From: Chloroflexota bacterium
GTDB taxonomy: Bacteria; Chloroflexota; Anaerolineae; Aggregatilineales; Phototrophicaceae
DNA length: 5,514 nt
Direction of reading: 5' to 3'
Assembly (NCBI GenBank): GCA_023392115.1
Contig: JAEVZT010000134.1
Location: 1 to 5,514 of the forward strand
How positions within the stretch are numbered: the stretch's first letter is position 1; every line of letters begins with the position of its first letter. The notes under the pieces were generated by a model that was not told the origin of the DNA, made no database searches, and saw only the letters and a list, made by a program, of their open reading frames with translations. Position numbers and translations under genes: made by a program. Below are positions 1 through 5,514 of this stretch, piece by piece.

Positions 1-1104
1 ATGCTCGGCACGGAAGCCGATTTTAAGGAACTGCTCGACAAGGCGCATGCCCGCGGCATGAAAATCGTCCTTGACGCGGTTTTCAACCATTGCTCGTCGG
101 ACAGCATCTATTTCGACATCACCGATAAGTTCGGCGGCGGCGCGTACCACTCGAAGCAGTCACCCTACTACCGCTGGTTCGACTTTCAGGAACACCCGAC
201 GAAGTACCGCGGCTGGATCGGCTTGGGCTTCATGCCGGAGTTTGTCGAGTGCCCCGAAGTTGAGGACTTCTTCAACGGCGCGGACGGCGTCACCGCCTAC
301 TGGTTGAAACAGGGGATCGACGGCTGGCGCTGCGACGTCGCCTTCGACAACACCGACGAGTTCTGGCGGCGCTTCCGCAAGACGGTCGACGCGACGTGCC
401 TCGGCGCGTACACCGTCTCCGAGCTGTGGATCGACTCGACCCATTACCCGCTCGGCGACACCTTCAACGCGACGATGAATTACCGTTTCGCGTGGGCGCT
501 GCGCGGTTTTCTGACGGACGACGCCATCAGCCCATCTGAGCTCGACGACCGGCTGGCGACGTGGCGGCGCGACACGCCCGCGCCGGCGATCAAGGCGCAG
601 ATGAACCTTGTCGACTCGCATGATACCGGGCGCATCATGACAGCTTGCAAGAACGATGCCCGCGGCGTCAAACAGGTCGCCGCCTTCCAGTTGAGCTATC
701 CCGGCGCGCCGATGATCTACTACGGCGGCGAAACCGGCTTGGAAGGCGACTATGCCGAAGACGGGCGGCGCACGATGCCGTGGGACAACCTCGACCACGC
801 CCTGATCGACTTCTACAAGCGGGCGATTCACTTCCGGCGCGGCTCAAACGCGCTGCGTTTGGGCGATGTCGAAACGCTGGTGATTGACGACGAGCAGCGC
901 GCCTACGCCTTCGTCCGGCGCTATGAGGGCGAGTCGGTCTACTGCGTTTACAACGGCGGTGACGAGACGGCGGAAGTCCGGCTCGACGTTGGCGGCGGCG
1001 AGTGGCATGACGCGCTCGGCGGCGACAATGCCTGCGAGACGCAGGGCGCTCAGCTCGTCGCGTGGATCGCTCCGCGCGGTATGGCGTGGTTTGTCAGGAA
1101 ATAG
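1..1104 (+). CDS. GH13 alpha-amylase-family glycoside hydrolase (neopullulanase/cyclomaltodextrinase-like), 5'-truncated
   Basis: This is the C-terminal 367 residues of a GH13 enzyme, which hydrolyses or transfers alpha-glucosidic bonds in maltodextrins, cyclodextrins or pullulan. All four classical GH13 regions are visible: region I DAVFNH (25-30), region II GWRCD with Arg110 and nucleophile Asp112, region III SELW with acid/base Glu141, and region IV NLVDSHD (202-208) with the transition-state Asp208. Supporting signatures are GDTFNATMNY (152-161), MIYYGGETGLEG (238-249) and RRTMPWD (256-262). A beta-sandwich C-terminal domain follows from about residue 285. The first ATG is probably internal, because residues 2-30 match the middle of the TIM barrel and the first barrel strands and any N-terminal domain are missing, so the gene should continue off the left edge. 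Odd points are Ser140 where Gly usually precedes the catalytic Glu, and MPEFVE where the neopullulanase group usually has MPKLN. Family is confident; substrate is not. No signal peptide can be judged. Confidence 0.93.
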   Translation: MLGTEADFKELLDKAHARGMKIVLDAVFNHCSSDSIYFDITDKFGGGAYHSKQSPYYRWFDFQEHPTKYRGWIGLGFMPEFVECPEVEDFFNGADGVTAYWLKQGIDGWRCDVAFDNTDEFWRRFRKTVDATCLGAYTVSELWIDSTHYPLGDTFNATMNYRFAWALRGFLTDDAISPSELDDRLATWRRDTPAPAIKAQMNLVDSHDTGRIMTACKNDARGVKQVAAFQLSYPGAPMIYYGGETGLEGDYAEDGRRTMPWDNLDHALIDFYKRAIHFRRGSNALRLGDVETLVIDDEQRAYAFVRRYEGESVYCVYNGGDETAEVRLDVGGGEWHDALGGDNACETQGAQLVAWIAPRGMAWFVRK

Positions 1105-1110
1105 GGGTCG

Positions 1111-3447
1111 CTAACCCGACGACGTATCCCACAGGCGGGCGAAACCGTCGCCGCCGCCGGTGGCAATCTGGTTCATGTCGGGACTGAACGCCACGCCGAT
1201 CACCCAACCGGCGTGTCCGGTGAGCGTCGCAAGCATATCGCCCGTCTGCGCGTCCCACAGGCGGGCGGTGTCATCGCGCCCGCCGGAGAGCAGCAGCGTT
1301 CCGTCGGGGCTGAACTCGACAGTCCAGATCCATCCGATGTGCCCGTTCAGCACATTCACCTGCGTGCCTGTCTCGGTATCCCAGACGCGGATTGTGCCGT
1401 CGGCTGACGCGGTCGCGACGCGCGTCCCGTCCGGACTGTATGCCACGCTCCGCAGTTCGCCGGTATGTCCGCGCAGGACGTGGAGCACGTTCCCCGACGC
1501 CAGATCCCAGATACGCGCCGTACTGTCGCCGCTGGCAGTCGCAAGGCGGGCGCCATCCGGACTGTACGCCACGTCGAGGACGCGATCCGAATGTCCGGTC
1601 AGGGTCAGCAGCGGCGTGCGCGAGGCAACATCCCACACGCGCGCCGTCATATCCTCGCTCGCCGTCGCAATCCGCGAGCCGTCAGGATTGAAGGCTACAG
1701 CCCGCACAGGCGCATTGTGCGCCTGCCAAGAGGCAATCTGCGTCGTCAGGCTGGCATCGTAGACAAAGACCATGCCGTTTTCCGTGCCCGCGCCGGTGCG
1801 CGTCCCGTCAGGGCTGTATGCCGCGTCGTTGACGACCCCGCCGCTGGTATGCGTCACCATCGTCTGCGCGCCGGATGCCACATTCCACAGCCGCAGCGAT
1901 CCGTCGCCGACGCCGGTCAGCAAGGCTGCGCCGTCAAGGCTGAAATCGACTGCGCGGACAGTCTGCGTCCCGTGCGAGAAGCCTTCGCCGGCGACCGATG
2001 CCCCGCCAACATCCGCCGCCGCTACGCGCGTCGGGGGCGCGGACTGCGTCGCATCCGTATCAGGCAGCGAAGTTGGCGTCGGTTCTGTCGTCGGCGCGTT
2101 TTCCTCGTCGACGTAGCCGATCGGAGTCGGCGCGTCGGCGTCGGCGGTCGCCGTTGGCACATCGAAAATACCGAGCTGGTTGACGACCAGCGCCGCGCCG
2201 CCGCAGATCAGCAGCGCCAGCAGACCAATGCCGATGATCCCGCCGACCGCCAGCGAAGCAAGCGGCGATCGGCGGCGTGCAGGCGCCGGTCGCGACGCGG
2301 GAGGCGGCGTATAGACGGGCGCGGCAGGGGGCGGCGGCATTGGCAGCGGTGATGAATCTTCCGGCGACGCAACCCACGACGCGCCAGTTGATCCACCCCA
2401 CGGCGGGACAGATTCTGGCAGGTCGGCTTGCCAAACATCATCGTCAACCACCGCGTCCAGTTCAGCTTCGGCTTCCGCTTCAGGTTCAGGCGCGGAGCCG
2501 TTTTCGGGCGGCGCTTGCGGCAGCGCCTGTGACACCGCAAGCGGCGACAGATCGACGTGGTCGCCCTCGATGGAGAACGTGAAGAATCCGGTCGAGTCGC
2601 CGCGCGCCCCGGCGATCGCCGCCGCGTATGCCTGCGCGAACGCCGTCGCCGTCAAGAAGCGCTCGCTCGGCGTCTTCGCCATCGCCCGGTTGAGCACGTC
2701 GGCGACAGCAGGCGGCAGATCACGCCGCAGGGCGGTCGGCGGGATCGGTGCTTCGTTCAGATGCTTGTACATCAAGCTGTGCGGCGTCTGCGCGTCGAAG
2801 GGGGGATGCCCCGTCACCATCGAGTAGACGACAGCGCCGAGCGCATATTGATCGGTTTCCGGCTTCAGTTCTTCGTCGCGCCACTGTTCTGGCGGCATGT
2901 ACATCGGCGTGCCGAAGACGAGATGTTCGCCGGTCGATACCGCCGCGTTCATCAGGCGGGCGATGCCGAAGTCAACGAGGTAGGCGGTCGCGTCGTCGAA
3001 CATGATATTGCCCGGTTTGATGTCGCGGTGGACGACGCCTTTGCGGTGGGCATAATCGAGCGCGCTCGCCATCTGGCGCAGCAGTTCAGCGCTTTCGCCG
3101 AGCGACGGCAGCGGCGCTCCGCGTTCGCGGCGCAAATACATGCGCTGCGCCAGCGTGCCGTCTTCAAGCAGGCGCATGACGACAAACGTAATGCCGTCCT
3201 GCGAGCCGTAGTCGTAGACCGGGACGATGTGCGGGTGTTCGAGCGACGCGGCAATCCGCGCCTCACGCGTGAAGCGCTGGAGATACTCTTCCTGCCCCGC
3301 GAGCGAGGGCGGCAGCACTTTCACGGCAACGTCACGCCCGAGGGCGGCTTGATGCGCCCGGTAAACCGCGCCCATGCCGCCGCTGCCAAGCAGGTCTCTC
3401 AGTTCGTATTGTCCGAGCTTCTGCCCGGCAAGGTTTTCGACCGACAT
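1111..3447 (-). CDS. Transmembrane Ser/Thr protein kinase with C-terminal seven-blade WD40 propeller
   Basis: This 778-residue Hanks-type kinase phosphorylates Ser/Thr on unidentified proteins. The kinase domain (about 14-275) has the glycine loop GSGGMG (21-26), VAVK Lys43, the likely helix-C Glu62, HRDIKPGN with catalytic Asp142, Lys144 and Asn147, DFG (159-161), and the activation-loop end GTPMYMPPEQ (179-188), so it should be active. Next come an acidic Pro/Glu/Ala linker (about 310-350), a Pro-rich stretch (365-390), an Arg cluster (391-393) and one membrane helix (about 396-422). A Thr/Pro-rich linker (430-475) leads to seven WD40 repeats (about 489-778), many with SPDG and WD. The Arg cluster before the helix predicts kinase inside and propeller outside. 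The ATG at 3447 sits 11 residues before the QYELRDLLGSGG kinase start; I see no strong Shine-Dalgarno, but a TATAAT lies 32 bp upstream. It is divergent from the DUF2254 gene and convergent with the GH13 gene. Ligand and substrates are unknown. Confidence 0.95.
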   Translation of the reverse strand: MSVENLAGQKLGQYELRDLLGSGGMGAVYRAHQAALGRDVAVKVLPPSLAGQEEYLQRFTREARIAASLEHPHIVPVYDYGSQDGITFVVMRLLEDGTLAQRMYLRRERGAPLPSLGESAELLRQMASALDYAHRKGVVHRDIKPGNIMFDDATAYLVDFGIARLMNAAVSTGEHLVFGTPMYMPPEQWRDEELKPETDQYALGAVVYSMVTGHPPFDAQTPHSLMYKHLNEAPIPPTALRRDLPPAVADVLNRAMAKTPSERFLTATAFAQAYAAAIAGARGDSTGFFTFSIEGDHVDLSPLAVSQALPQAPPENGSAPEPEAEAEAELDAVVDDDVWQADLPESVPPWGGSTGASWVASPEDSSPLPMPPPPAAPVYTPPPASRPAPARRRSPLASLAVGGIIGIGLLALLICGGAALVVNQLGIFDVPTATADADAPTPIGYVDEENAPTTEPTPTSLPDTDATQSAPPTRVAAADVGGASVAGEGFSHGTQTVRAVDFSLDGAALLTGVGDGSLRLWNVASGAQTMVTHTSGGVVNDAAYSPDGTRTGAGTENGMVFVYDASLTTQIASWQAHNAPVRAVAFNPDGSRIATASEDMTARVWDVASRTPLLTLTGHSDRVLDVAYSPDGARLATASGDSTARIWDLASGNVLHVLRGHTGELRSVAYSPDGTRVATASADGTIRVWDTETGTQVNVLNGHIGWIWTVEFSPDGTLLLSGGRDDTARLWDAQTGDMLATLTGHAGWVIGVAFSPDMNQIATGGGDGFARLWDTSSG
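1114..1983 (-). repeat. Seven tandem WD40 coding repeats, 126-bp period
   Basis: Seven WD40 units lie in the 3' end of the kinase gene. The related decamers that encode the start of the SPDG turn begin at 1179, 1305, 1431, 1557, 1683, 1809 and 1935, exactly 126 bp (42 codons) apart with no insertion or deletion. Two of them (1431 and 1557) are identical decamers, CCGGACTGTA on the plus strand. Blades 3 to 7 in protein order are closest to consensus (GH near the start, SPDG or NPDG, then WD). Blades 1 and 2 are more diverged: blade 1 has SLDG and ends in WN, and blade 2 ends in YD. Seven blades make a complete closed propeller, and the protein ends four residues after the last WD-T. Confidence 0.9.
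2182..2262 (-). other. Segment encoding the single transmembrane helix of the kinase
   Basis: Kinase residues 396-422 form an uninterrupted run of Leu, Ala, Gly, Ile and Val, preceded by ARRRSP. It is the only strong hydrophobic segment in the protein. By the positive-inside rule the N-terminal kinase is cytoplasmic and the C-terminal propeller extracytoplasmic. The Thr/Pro-rich stretch that follows looks like an extracellular stalk. Confidence 0.85.
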
Positions 3448-3477
3448 AAAGTTTCAGGTAAGATAACAGGCAGCGCC

Positions 3478-3483
3478 TATTAT
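3478..3483 (+). promoter_or_regulatory. Candidate -10 element for the DUF2254-TIR unit
   Basis: The same AT-rich core reads TATTAT on the plus strand, which is 5 of 6 to TATAAT. It lies about 37 bases before the ATG at 3520 and would give a leader of about 30 nt that includes the GAGGG. No convincing -35 is present at 16 to 18 bp upstream, so this is weaker than the minus-strand call. If both are real, the two promoters overlap and compete. Confidence 0.25.
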
Positions 3484-3484
3484 A
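3479..3484 (-). promoter_or_regulatory. Candidate -10 element for the kinase gene
   Basis: On the minus strand these bases read TATAAT, a perfect sigma-70 -10 hexamer. It lies 31 bases before the kinase ATG and would give a leader of roughly 25 nt. The best -35 I can place is ATGTTA (plus 3503-3508, 18-bp spacer), which matches TTGACA at only 3 of 6 positions. The AT-rich core CTATTATAG (3477-3485) stands out against GC-rich flanks and is a perfect short palindrome around its central base, flanked by GCGC on both sides. Confidence 0.45.
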
Positions 3485-3510
3485 GCGCAAAAACGCGTCG
3501 GGTAACATTT

Positions 3511-3515
3511 GAGGG
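3511..3515 (+). promoter_or_regulatory. Ribosome binding site deciding the DUF2254 start
   Basis: GAGGG lies 4 bases before the ATG at 3520. It supports that start over the many codons of open frame upstream, which run antisense through the kinase gene. The spacing is slightly short but workable. Confidence 0.6.
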
Positions 3516-3519
3516 CAAG

Positions 3520-4860
3520 ATGAGAAACCGGATCAGCGCGCTGTGGGACACGCTTCAGTCGAGTTACTGGTTCATTCCGATGTTGATGGCGGCAGCTTCT
3601 TTCCTGCTGTTTCTGTTAACGATCAACATCGACGTGCGAGTCCCCGACGAATTCCTGCGTTCGATCGACTGGATTTACCGCAACGCGCCGGATGGTGCAC
3701 GCTCAGTCCTGTCGACGATCGCCAGTTCGATGATCACCGTCGCCGGGCTGGCGTTCTCGCTGACGATGGTCGTCCTAACGCTGACCTCGCAGCAGTACGG
3801 TCCGCTCGTGCTCGGCAACTTCATGCGCGATCGCGCCAACCAGTTCGTCCTCGGCACGTTCACGGCGACGTTCATCTACTGCCTGCTGGTCATGCGAACC
3901 ATCCGCAGCGTCGAGGAAGGCTTCTTCGTGCCGCACATCTCGACGTTCATCGGCTTCCTGCTCTCGCTCGGCAGCGTCACCGTGCTGATCTACTTCATCC
4001 ACCACGTTTCGGCGTCAATCCAGTCGACGGCGATCCTGAGCCGCATCGGCGACAGTTTACACAATACGATCGACGACTTGTTTCCCGAAACAATCGGCGA
4101 AGGTGCCGACCGGCTGCACATCGACAAGCCGCATGAGACAATTCCGTCGAATTTCGACGAACAGTCGCTCTCGCTCCGCGCCAGAGACAGCGGCTACATT
4201 GCTTACATCGATACTGAAGCCCTGCTTGCCGCCGCCAAAGCGCATGATATTATTCTTGAACTGAAGTATCGTCCGGGAAACTTCCTGACGGCGCGCAGCA
4301 CCCTCGGGCGCATCTATCCGCTGGATCGTGTGACCGACGATCTGGAGGACGCGATTCTTGACGCCTTCATCCTCAGCGATCGGCGAACGCAAGCGCAGGA
4401 TGTCGAGTTCTTAATCGACCAGATTGTGTCGATCGCTGTACGATCGATGTCGGCAGCAATCAACGACCCGTTTACGTCGGTTATGGCACTTGACCGCCTG
4501 ATTGAGGGGTTGTGCCGCTTGGGCGAGCGTCCAAGCCCGTCGCCGTTTCGCTATGATGATGGTCAGCGGCTGCGCGTGATCACCAATCCGGTCACGTTCA
4601 AGGAAGTGTTTTACCGCGCCTTCGACGAGATCCGGCGCTACGGCAGCAGCGACTTGAAAGTCGCGCTGCACCTTCTAGCGGCGATCGAAATCCTTGGCGA
4701 ATGTATTCGCCCGGAGAACCGGCGCATTTTGCCGGCTTATGCCGAGGTGATCTGGCATCAATGCCGCGAGCAGCTGACCGAAGAGATCGATCGCAGCCGT
4801 CTGGACGTCTGCTTCGAAGAAACGATCAACGCACTGAAAGCGAATGAACATGCCGCCTGA
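3520..4860 (+). CDS. DUF2254 family membrane protein
   Basis: This 446-residue inner-membrane protein of unknown biochemical function matches the DUF2254 family as I recall it. Four hydrophobic segments are visible, at about 18-35, 62-88, 107-126 and 138-162. A soluble C-terminal region of some 280 residues follows. The family hallmark is the stretch at 291-319, including DVEFLIDQIVSIAVRSM and then SAAINDPFT, where Asn315, Asp316 and Pro317 are the most characteristic residues. The opening SSYWFIPML (14-22) is also typical. The start at 3520 is chosen because GAGGG lies just upstream and the hydrophobic N-terminus begins soon after. The frame is open back to 2557, but that part is antisense to the kinase and not a credible protein. 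The 3' end overlaps the TIR gene, so the two are probably translated from one message. Four-helix topology with a large soluble tail suggests a channel- or sensor-like role, but no function is established here. Confidence 0.9.
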   Translation: MRNRISALWDTLQSSYWFIPMLMAAASFLLFLLTINIDVRVPDEFLRSIDWIYRNAPDGARSVLSTIASSMITVAGLAFSLTMVVLTLTSQQYGPLVLGNFMRDRANQFVLGTFTATFIYCLLVMRTIRSVEEGFFVPHISTFIGFLLSLGSVTVLIYFIHHVSASIQSTAILSRIGDSLHNTIDDLFPETIGEGADRLHIDKPHETIPSNFDEQSLSLRARDSGYIAYIDTEALLAAAKAHDIILELKYRPGNFLTARSTLGRIYPLDRVTDDLEDAILDAFILSDRRTQAQDVEFLIDQIVSIAVRSMSAAINDPFTSVMALDRLIEGLCRLGERPSPSPFRYDDGQRLRVITNPVTFKEVFYRAFDEIRRYGSSDLKVALHLLAAIEILGECIRPENRRILPAYAEVIWHQCREQLTEEIDRSRLDVCFEETINALKANEHAA

Positions 4861-5491
4861 GCAGCCGTATATCTTCATAAGTCACAGTTCCAACGACCGC
4901 GATTTCACGCTGACGCTCGCGGAGCAGTTGACTGAGGCGGGATTTCGCTGCTGGGTTGACGTGCAGGCGATCCCGGACGGCTCGACGTGGGCGCGCGAAA
5001 TCGAGCGGGCGGTCAGCGGCTGCGGGGCGATGATCGTCGTCATGTCGAAAGACGCGCGCGACTCCGAATGGGTTGAGCGCGAAACGCTGCTGGCGATGGA
5101 CTTACGCAAGCCGATCTTCATCGCCCGGCTTGACGACACGCCGCTGCCGATCCACCTGATCAACCGCCAGTTCAGCGACTTCCGCAAGCGCCCGGAACAG
5201 GCGCTCAAACGGCTGACCGCTGCGCTCAACAAAGTCTCGCTGACCGCGCCGCTGCCTGAACCGAACGCGCGCGAGCAGGAGAAGCAGTCCCGATACCCGA
5301 ACCCTCTCAACTTCTTCACCTACCTTGAGCAGCTTCCCGAAGGCGAGGAAAACGCGCGTGTCGCCCGCGTCCTGTTCGACTGGGCGAAAGACAACGCCGA
5401 CAGCATCACCTTCAGCGGGCGTTCCGAACCTGCCTTCCACGCCCACGTCTGGATCGGCGCGGGCGGAGTCGTCGTGTTTTTGGTGGGCTAG
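4844..5491 (+). CDS. TIR-domain protein with a short C-terminal extension
   Basis: The 215-residue product has a bacterial TIR domain at about 8-130. Box 1 is YIFISHSSND (9-18). A BB-loop-like stretch DVQAIPDGSTW follows (39-49). The segment SEWVERE (74-80) places Glu80 four residues after Trp76, as in the WVxxE of NAD-cleaving TIR domains such as SARM1, so NADase activity is plausible but untested. TIR proteins serve in bacterial immunity and in protein interaction. After a polar linker (about 135-150), residues 151-215 (YPNPLNFFTYLEQ, VLFDWAKDNAD, then a Gly/Val-rich end) look like part of another module that I cannot name. No signal peptide or clear membrane helix is seen, although the final GAGGVVVFLVG is hydrophobic. 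The ATG at 4844 overlaps the DUF2254 gene by 17 bp. A second in-frame ATG at 4850 (11-bp overlap) is equally possible, since weak GAAAG at 4836-4840 is better spaced for it. Confidence 0.88.
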   Translation: MNMPPEQPYIFISHSSNDRDFTLTLAEQLTEAGFRCWVDVQAIPDGSTWAREIERAVSGCGAMIVVMSKDARDSEWVERETLLAMDLRKPIFIARLDDTPLPIHLINRQFSDFRKRPEQALKRLTAALNKVSLTAPLPEPNAREQEKQSRYPNPLNFFTYLEQLPEGEENARVARVLFDWAKDNADSITFSGRSEPAFHAHVWIGAGGVVVFLVG

Positions 5492-5514
5492 GTGAGTAAG
5501 CACGCCCCGGTCGG
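5492..5514 (+). other. Right-edge fragment, possible start of a further gene
   Basis: GTG at 5492-5494 follows the TIR stop codon with no gap and in the same frame, and opens seven complete codons (reading M/V-S-K-H-A-P-V) before the window ends. GGTGGG just before the stop could act as a weak ribosome binding site. With so few codons this could be a new gene in the same operon or plain intergenic DNA. Confidence 0.2.

Noticed and set aside
1..3. ATG at the left edge as the true start of the GH13 gene
   Set aside because: The residues after it match the interior of the catalytic barrel just before region I, so the start and first barrel strands must lie upstream.
160..831. 223-codon minus-strand open frame within the GH13 gene
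   Set aside because: Antisense to a region that carries all four GH13 motifs; no domain of its own.
1465..2352. 295-codon plus-strand open frame across the WD40 and linker region
   Set aside because: Very Arg-rich, no recognisable motif, and fully antisense to the strongly supported kinase gene.
2310..2530. Simple-sequence tract in the kinase linker as a possible DNA repeat or phase-variation site
   Set aside because: The Pro-rich and Glu/Ala-rich segments use mixed codons and lack a uniform short repeat unit, so they read as an ordinary disordered linker.
2557..3519. N-terminal extension of the DUF2254 frame by about 320 codons without a stop
   Set aside because: It lies antisense to the kinase domain, reads as Arg/Ala-rich low-quality sequence, and the GAGGG plus ATG at 3520 directly precede the typical family N-terminus. 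The open frame is a GC-bias shadow.
4430..4446. Two CGATCG palindromes 11 bp apart, as a possible protein-binding site
   Set aside because: They fall inside the conserved DUF2254 motif (Ile-Ala-Val-Arg-Ser-Met), and GATC-containing hexamers recur across this gene, so codon usage explains them.

Overview
The window is a GC-rich, densely packed piece of bacterial chromosome. A Ser/Thr kinase joined through one membrane segment and a Thr/Pro-rich linker to a WD40 propeller, next to a DUF2254 protein and a TIR protein, is a style I associate with Chloroflexota (Anaerolineae-like) genomes. That placement is an inference from architecture and composition. Nothing in the window is a taxonomic marker.

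Layout, left to right: (1) 1-1104 (+), the C-terminal part of a GH13 alpha-amylase-family glycoside hydrolase whose beginning lies off the left edge. (2) 1111-3447 (-), a 778-residue transmembrane Hanks-type Ser/Thr protein kinase with a seven-blade WD40 propeller at the C-terminus. It converges on the GH13 gene with 6 bp between the stop codons. (3) 3448-3519, a 72-bp divergent intergenic region with an AT-rich core that holds a perfect minus-strand TATAAT. (4) 3520-4860 (+), a 446-residue four-helix DUF2254 membrane protein. (5) 4844-5491 (+), a 215-residue TIR-domain protein that overlaps the end of the DUF2254 gene. (6) 5492-5514, the right edge, with a GTG directly after the TIR stop that could open another gene but is too short to judge. 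No stretch over 300 bases lacks a gene. I saw no tRNA, rRNA, CRISPR array, insertion sequence or convincing terminator.

Functionally, the GH13 gene looks like ordinary alpha-glucan catabolism and is probably unrelated to the rest. The part worth attention is the divergent cluster. It pairs a membrane kinase, whose propeller is predicted to lie outside the membrane, with a two-gene overlapping unit of a membrane protein of unknown function and a TIR protein that keeps the candidate NADase glutamate. Shared upstream DNA and overlapping reading frames suggest co-regulation. A signalling or defence role (kinase sensor, TIR enzyme, membrane protein) is a hypothesis. The sequence shows the parts but not that they work together.
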